From assembly GCA_021845615.1 (NCBI GenBank), contig JAJZVP010000006.1:1-39887 (forward strand): a stretch of 39,887 nucleotides of DNA. Direction: 5' to 3'. The stretch's first letter is position 1; every line of letters begins with the position of its first letter. The position numbers were made by a program, and so were the translations under genes. The notes under the pieces were generated by a model. That model saw nothing but the letters and a program-made list of their open reading frames with translations. It made no database searches and was not told where the DNA came from. This stretch comes from a bacterium (lineage in GTDB: Bacteria; Vulcanimicrobiota; Vulcanimicrobiia; Vulcanimicrobiales; Vulcanimicrobiaceae). Of the stretch, positions 36,639 through 39,887 are shown one piece after another.

Positions 36639-37631
36639 TTACGATAATTCCCAGGCTTGAGCCGCCATGAGGTACGCCAGCGTCGATTCGGCACCGCGAT
36701 TGGCGTTAAGCCCGTCGGCATCGACGCCGTCGGAGCAACCGCCGCGCTCGTCGACCAGCGGAATCCCCAGCACGTTTTGCCCGTAAAACCATTGTAGAGC
36801 CCGCTCGGCATCGGCGCGAGCGCCCCGCAGCCCGGCCCGATCGGCCGCTAAAAACGCGTCGACCGCCGCCGCCGCTTCGAGCGGTTGCTGGTCGAAACGC
36901 GCCCTTTCGCCGCCGCGCGAGAGCCAACCGCGGTTGCCGACCGGCGAAAAGAGCGCTCCTTCGAGGTTTTGCAAGCGATAAAACGCGAGGGCGAGCAGCG
37001 CCTCATCGCGGGCCTCGGCGTCGCCGAGAAGATCGGCGAGGAGCAGCTCTGCCAGCGGTAGCCGCGCGTTGTCGTAGGTCATCTGCGATTCGTACCAGTG
37101 CCAATCGTCGCCGGAATTCGCCGCGAACGCCGCTCGGAGTCGTCCCAAAACCGCGGCTGCTACCGCGCCGCGCGCGCGCGCCGCGGAGAGCCCGAGCGCG
37201 GCATACGCGAGCGGACGCAAAAACGTAAACGCCTCGATGGTAGGAAGCGCGCGCTCGAACGCCGCGGCGCTACGATCGCGCCAATCGTCGCGACGCGCGT
37301 GCGCGCTTGCGTGCCCGAGCGCCCAAATCGCCCGGCCGCAGCTATCTTCGGTGCCGACGTCATCGAGCCACTCGCGGCCGTAACTCATGAAGTTATGAAA
37401 GCGACCGTCGGGAAGTTGCGCGTGGAGGAGAAAGGCGAGCGCGGTATGCGCGATGCGTTCGGCGTCGGCGCTCGACGGATCGAGGGCTTGATGCTGGATC
37501 GCGACGATCGACGAGCGCGCGAGATCGTCGGTGCAGTATCCGGTCGCGCGATTGGGCAACGTTCCGAAGGCGTGCTGGATCGTGCCGACATCGTCGGTCA
37601 GCGATGCGAGATGGGCGAGCGATGGAAACAT
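36639..37631 (-). CDS. Six-hairpin-like carbohydrate-associated protein (glycosyltransferase/GH130-neighbourhood type)
   Basis: DDVGTIQHAFGTLPNRATGYCTDDLARS, DSCGRAIWALGHA pattern; next to GT4. Confidence 0.6.
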   Translation of the reverse strand: MFPSLAHLASLTDDVGTIQHAFGTLPNRATGYCTDDLARSSIVAIQHQALDPSSADAERIAHTALAFLLHAQLPDGRFHNFMSYGREWLDDVGTEDSCGRAIWALGHASAHARRDDWRDRSAAAFERALPTIEAFTFLRPLAYAALGLSAARARGAVAAAVLGRLRAAFAANSGDDWHWYESQMTYDNARLPLAELLLADLLGDAEARDEALLALAFYRLQNLEGALFSPVGNRGWLSRGGERARFDQQPLEAAAAVDAFLAADRAGLRGARADAERALQWFYGQNVLGIPLVDERGGCSDGVDADGLNANRGAESTLAYLMAAQAWELS

Positions 37632-37635
37632 GCGC

Positions 37636-38802
37636 CTACGCGGTGTGGGCCAGCGTCGCCGGGCGAGGCTCGGTGAGTTCGCTGAAGAGCCGCTCGTAGG
37701 CGGTGGCGACGGCGTGCCACGTCATCGCGCGGGCGTACCGATACGCTCGGCGTTCGGTCGCTCGCCGCAGGCTTGGATCGTCGAGGAGCGCGGTGAGCTG
37801 CGCGGCGATCGACGAGGCATCGCGCACCTCCGCGAGCCTCCCGCGCCCGAACGCCAGCAATTCTTGCGCGTAGAGATAGGGCGTCGATACGATCGCTTTG
37901 CCGCATCCCAACGCGTAGGCGAGCGTCCCCGAGACGATCTGCGTGAGGTTGAGATAGGGCGTGAGATAGATGTCGGTCGCTTCGAGATAAGCGAGCAATT
38001 CGGACATGGTGAGGTATTTATCGATGAGTTGCACGTTATTGCGCAGCCCCTTGGCGACCACGAGTTCCTGGAGGGATTCGCGATACGATTCGCCTTCTTG
38101 CCTCCGGACGACCGGGTGCGTCTCGCCGAGAATGAGATAGAGCGCTTCGGGATGACGGCGCACGACCGCAGCCATCGCATCGATGGCGTATTCGAGCCCT
38201 TTACCGCGATTGATCAGGCCGAAGGTCGAAATCACGGTGCGCTGCCCGATGCCGAAACTCGCTTTCGCCGCAGCGGTATCGCGGAAGGGCACGTCGGGAA
38301 CGCCGTGCGGAATGACGTGCAGCTTTACCGGATTGACGCCGTAGACGTGCTCGAGCAGATCGCGCCCGGTATCGGAGAGCGAGACGACGGCACTCGCGAA
38401 ATCGCAGAGCGATCGCGCGACGCGCAGCATCACCGGATCGGGCTCGGGCAACACGGTGTGCATCGTAATGACGGTCGGCTTCGCGACTTGACGCACGAGA
38501 TCGACGAGCCACTCGCCGCGCTCGCCGCCGAAGAGGCCGTATTCGTGTTGGATATTGAGAATCGTCGCGGGGTGCGCGTCGATACGCGCGGCGATCTCGG
38601 AGTACGCCTGCCGATCGCGCTCGTCGAAGCGCGCGTAGACGCGCGCGGGATACCGGCGAAGATCCCCGCCCGGTTCGTTCACCGCGATCACCTCGCTGCT
38701 CGTGCCTTCTTCGCGATCGATCGCACTCACCAAATCGGAGGTAAAGGTCGCGATGCCGCACTCGCGCGGCGGAAAGGAACTGAGGAAGAGCACGCTCGGC
38801 AC
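37636..38802 (-). CDS. GT4-type glycosyltransferase
   Basis: FLSSFPPRECGIATFTSDL, QHEYGLFGGERG, HVIPHGVPDV, GLINRGKGLEYAIDAM. Confidence 0.9.
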   Translation of the reverse strand: MPSVLFLSSFPPRECGIATFTSDLVSAIDREEGTSSEVIAVNEPGGDLRRYPARVYARFDERDRQAYSEIAARIDAHPATILNIQHEYGLFGGERGEWLVDLVRQVAKPTVITMHTVLPEPDPVMLRVARSLCDFASAVVSLSDTGRDLLEHVYGVNPVKLHVIPHGVPDVPFRDTAAAKASFGIGQRTVISTFGLINRGKGLEYAIDAMAAVVRRHPEALYLILGETHPVVRRQEGESYRESLQELVVAKGLRNNVQLIDKYLTMSELLAYLEATDIYLTPYLNLTQIVSGTLAYALGCGKAIVSTPYLYAQELLAFGRGRLAEVRDASSIAAQLTALLDDPSLRRATERRAYRYARAMTWHAVATAYERLFSELTEPRPATLAHTA

Positions 38803-38808
38803 GGCGTT

Positions 38809-39887
38809 CTACCGCATCGCCGTCTGCGCGCCGACGCGGGCGCCCGGCTCGAGCATGCGACCCGATTCGATCACGACGTCGTGGCCGATCACGCTACCGC
38901 TCCCAACGGTAGCGCGCGCCCCGATACGCGTGCGACTCGCAACGATGGACTCTTCGATTCGTGCGTCATCACCGACTATAACCCCATCCCAGAGCACGGA
39001 GTCGCGAATGAGCGCTCGCTCGCCAACGTGGGTCCCGGCGCCGAGCACGACATTGGGACCGATCCGGGCGGTCGGCGCGACGACGACGCCCTCGTCGGCG
39101 TGGACCGGCTGGGCGACCCCAGGATGGCCGCGCAGGGCGGCGGAGCCGGCCCCGCTGATCCCCGGCTCGAGGACGAGCGGCATCGTCCCGGCGAGAATAT
39201 CTCGATGGGCGGCGAGGTAAGCCTCCGGACGCCCGAGATCGAGCCAATAGTCGGAGGTGGTGAACGCATAGAGCGGGCGCTCCCCTGAGATGAGCGCCGG
39301 GAAGGTCTCGCGCTCGATGGAGACCGGGCGCCCGGCGGGGATCGCCGCGAGCACCTCGGGTTCGAGCAGGTAGGTACCGGCATTGATTTCGTCGGTTGGA
39401 GCGGTCCCCGGGGCCGGCTTCTCGATAAAGGCTTCGATTCGCCCGTTCGCATCGTGGGCGACGCAGCCGAAGGCCGAGGGATCGGCGACGTGGATCAGGT
39501 GCAGGGTGCCGATGCCGCCGTGCGCCTGATGGGCGGCGAGCATGGCGCGCAGATCGAGGCTGGTGAGGATGTCGCCGTTCAGAACGAAAAAGACCCCGGT
39601 GATGTAGCGTTCGACATTCTTGAGCGCCCCTGCGGTGCCGAGCGGCGACTCTTCAATGACGTAGGTAAAGCGCATATCGAAGCGCGAGCCGTCCCCAAAA
39701 TAGTCGACGATGGGCTGGGGCAGATAGCCCGCCGGAAAGATGACGTCGCGGATGCCGGCTTTATAGAGCCGCTCGACGGTGCGCGCGAGGAAGGGCACGC
39801 CGAGGATCGGGACCATCGGTTTGGGGGTACCGTAGGTAAGCGGGCGCAGGCGCGTGCCTTCGCCGCCGACGAGAACGATTGCTTGCA
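38809..39887 (-). CDS. NDP-sugar pyrophosphorylase (mannose-1-phosphate guanylyltransferase-like), cut by the window edge at its start codon
   Basis: Reading on from the ORF track gives (M)QAIVLVGGEGTRLRPLTYGTPKPMVPILGVPF, ending 2 nt into the presumed ATG; C-terminal beta-helix repeats. Confidence 0.88.
   Translation of the reverse strand, partial: QAIVLVGGEGTRLRPLTYGTPKPMVPILGVPFLARTVERLYKAGIRDVIFPAGYLPQPIVDYFGDGSRFDMRFTYVIEESPLGTAGALKNVERYITGVFFVLNGDILTSLDLRAMLAAHQAHGGIGTLHLIHVADPSAFGCVAHDANGRIEAFIEKPAPGTAPTDEINAGTYLLEPEVLAAIPAGRPVSIERETFPALISGERPLYAFTTSDYWLDLGRPEAYLAAHRDILAGTMPLVLEPGISGAGSAALRGHPGVAQPVHADEGVVVAPTARIGPNVVLGAGTHVGERALIRDSVLWDGVIVGDDARIEESIVASRTRIGARATVGSGSVIGHDVVIESGRMLEPGARVGAQTAMR

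Noticed and set aside
1-39887. Frequent GCGATCGC/CGATCG words, HIP1-like
   Set aside because: Expected from Ala-Ile-Ala and similar codon runs at this GC content; would need a background-corrected count.
1-39887. CRISPR arrays, transposons, phage or defence systems
   Set aside because: No regularly spaced direct repeats, transposase, integrase or recognisable defence genes; content is core metabolism.

Overview
High-GC bacterial chromosome segment, densely packed and mostly minus-strand. I see no rRNA, CRISPR array, transposase, integrase or phage gene. I call about 37 protein-coding genes, one tRNA-like gene and several candidate RNA structures. Order: leucyl aminopeptidase and panB (+); HD-GYP (-); zinc-ribbon protein and acyl-CoA desaturase (+); purF and a Bax-inhibitor-1 protein (-); ClC-CBS (+); then a 13-gene minus-strand run, in transcription order ribBA-ribH-mtnA-holA-purB-purC/E-purL-purQ-purS-like-purP-purP2-guaA-purD. 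After an intergenic tRNA/RNA region comes a second minus-strand run, in transcription order uvrD/pcrA-dapB-asd-lysC-dapA-wecG-like-NTP transferase-comF-ribD reductase-ribD deaminase-ribE-thioesterase-two zinc-type dehydrogenases. A sugar cluster follows (six-hairpin protein, GT4, sugar-nucleotidyltransferase cut by the window edge). Most unusual features: (1) two adjacent archaeal-type PurP (formate-dependent FAICAR synthetase) genes inside a bacterial pur operon, the second with a degraded ATP-grasp glycine loop; (2) a PAICS-like PurC-PurE fusion whose PurE half has lost the hallmark motifs; (3) an enlarged PurS-like protein; (4) an XRE-type HTH fused to RibBA at the head of the 13-gene run, behind a sigma70-like promoter that predicts a leaderless mRNA; (5) an odd tRNA followed by a segment complementary to its anticodon arm; (6) a candidate structured RNA before the zinc-ribbon gene. 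All product calls come from reading motifs; no database search was run.
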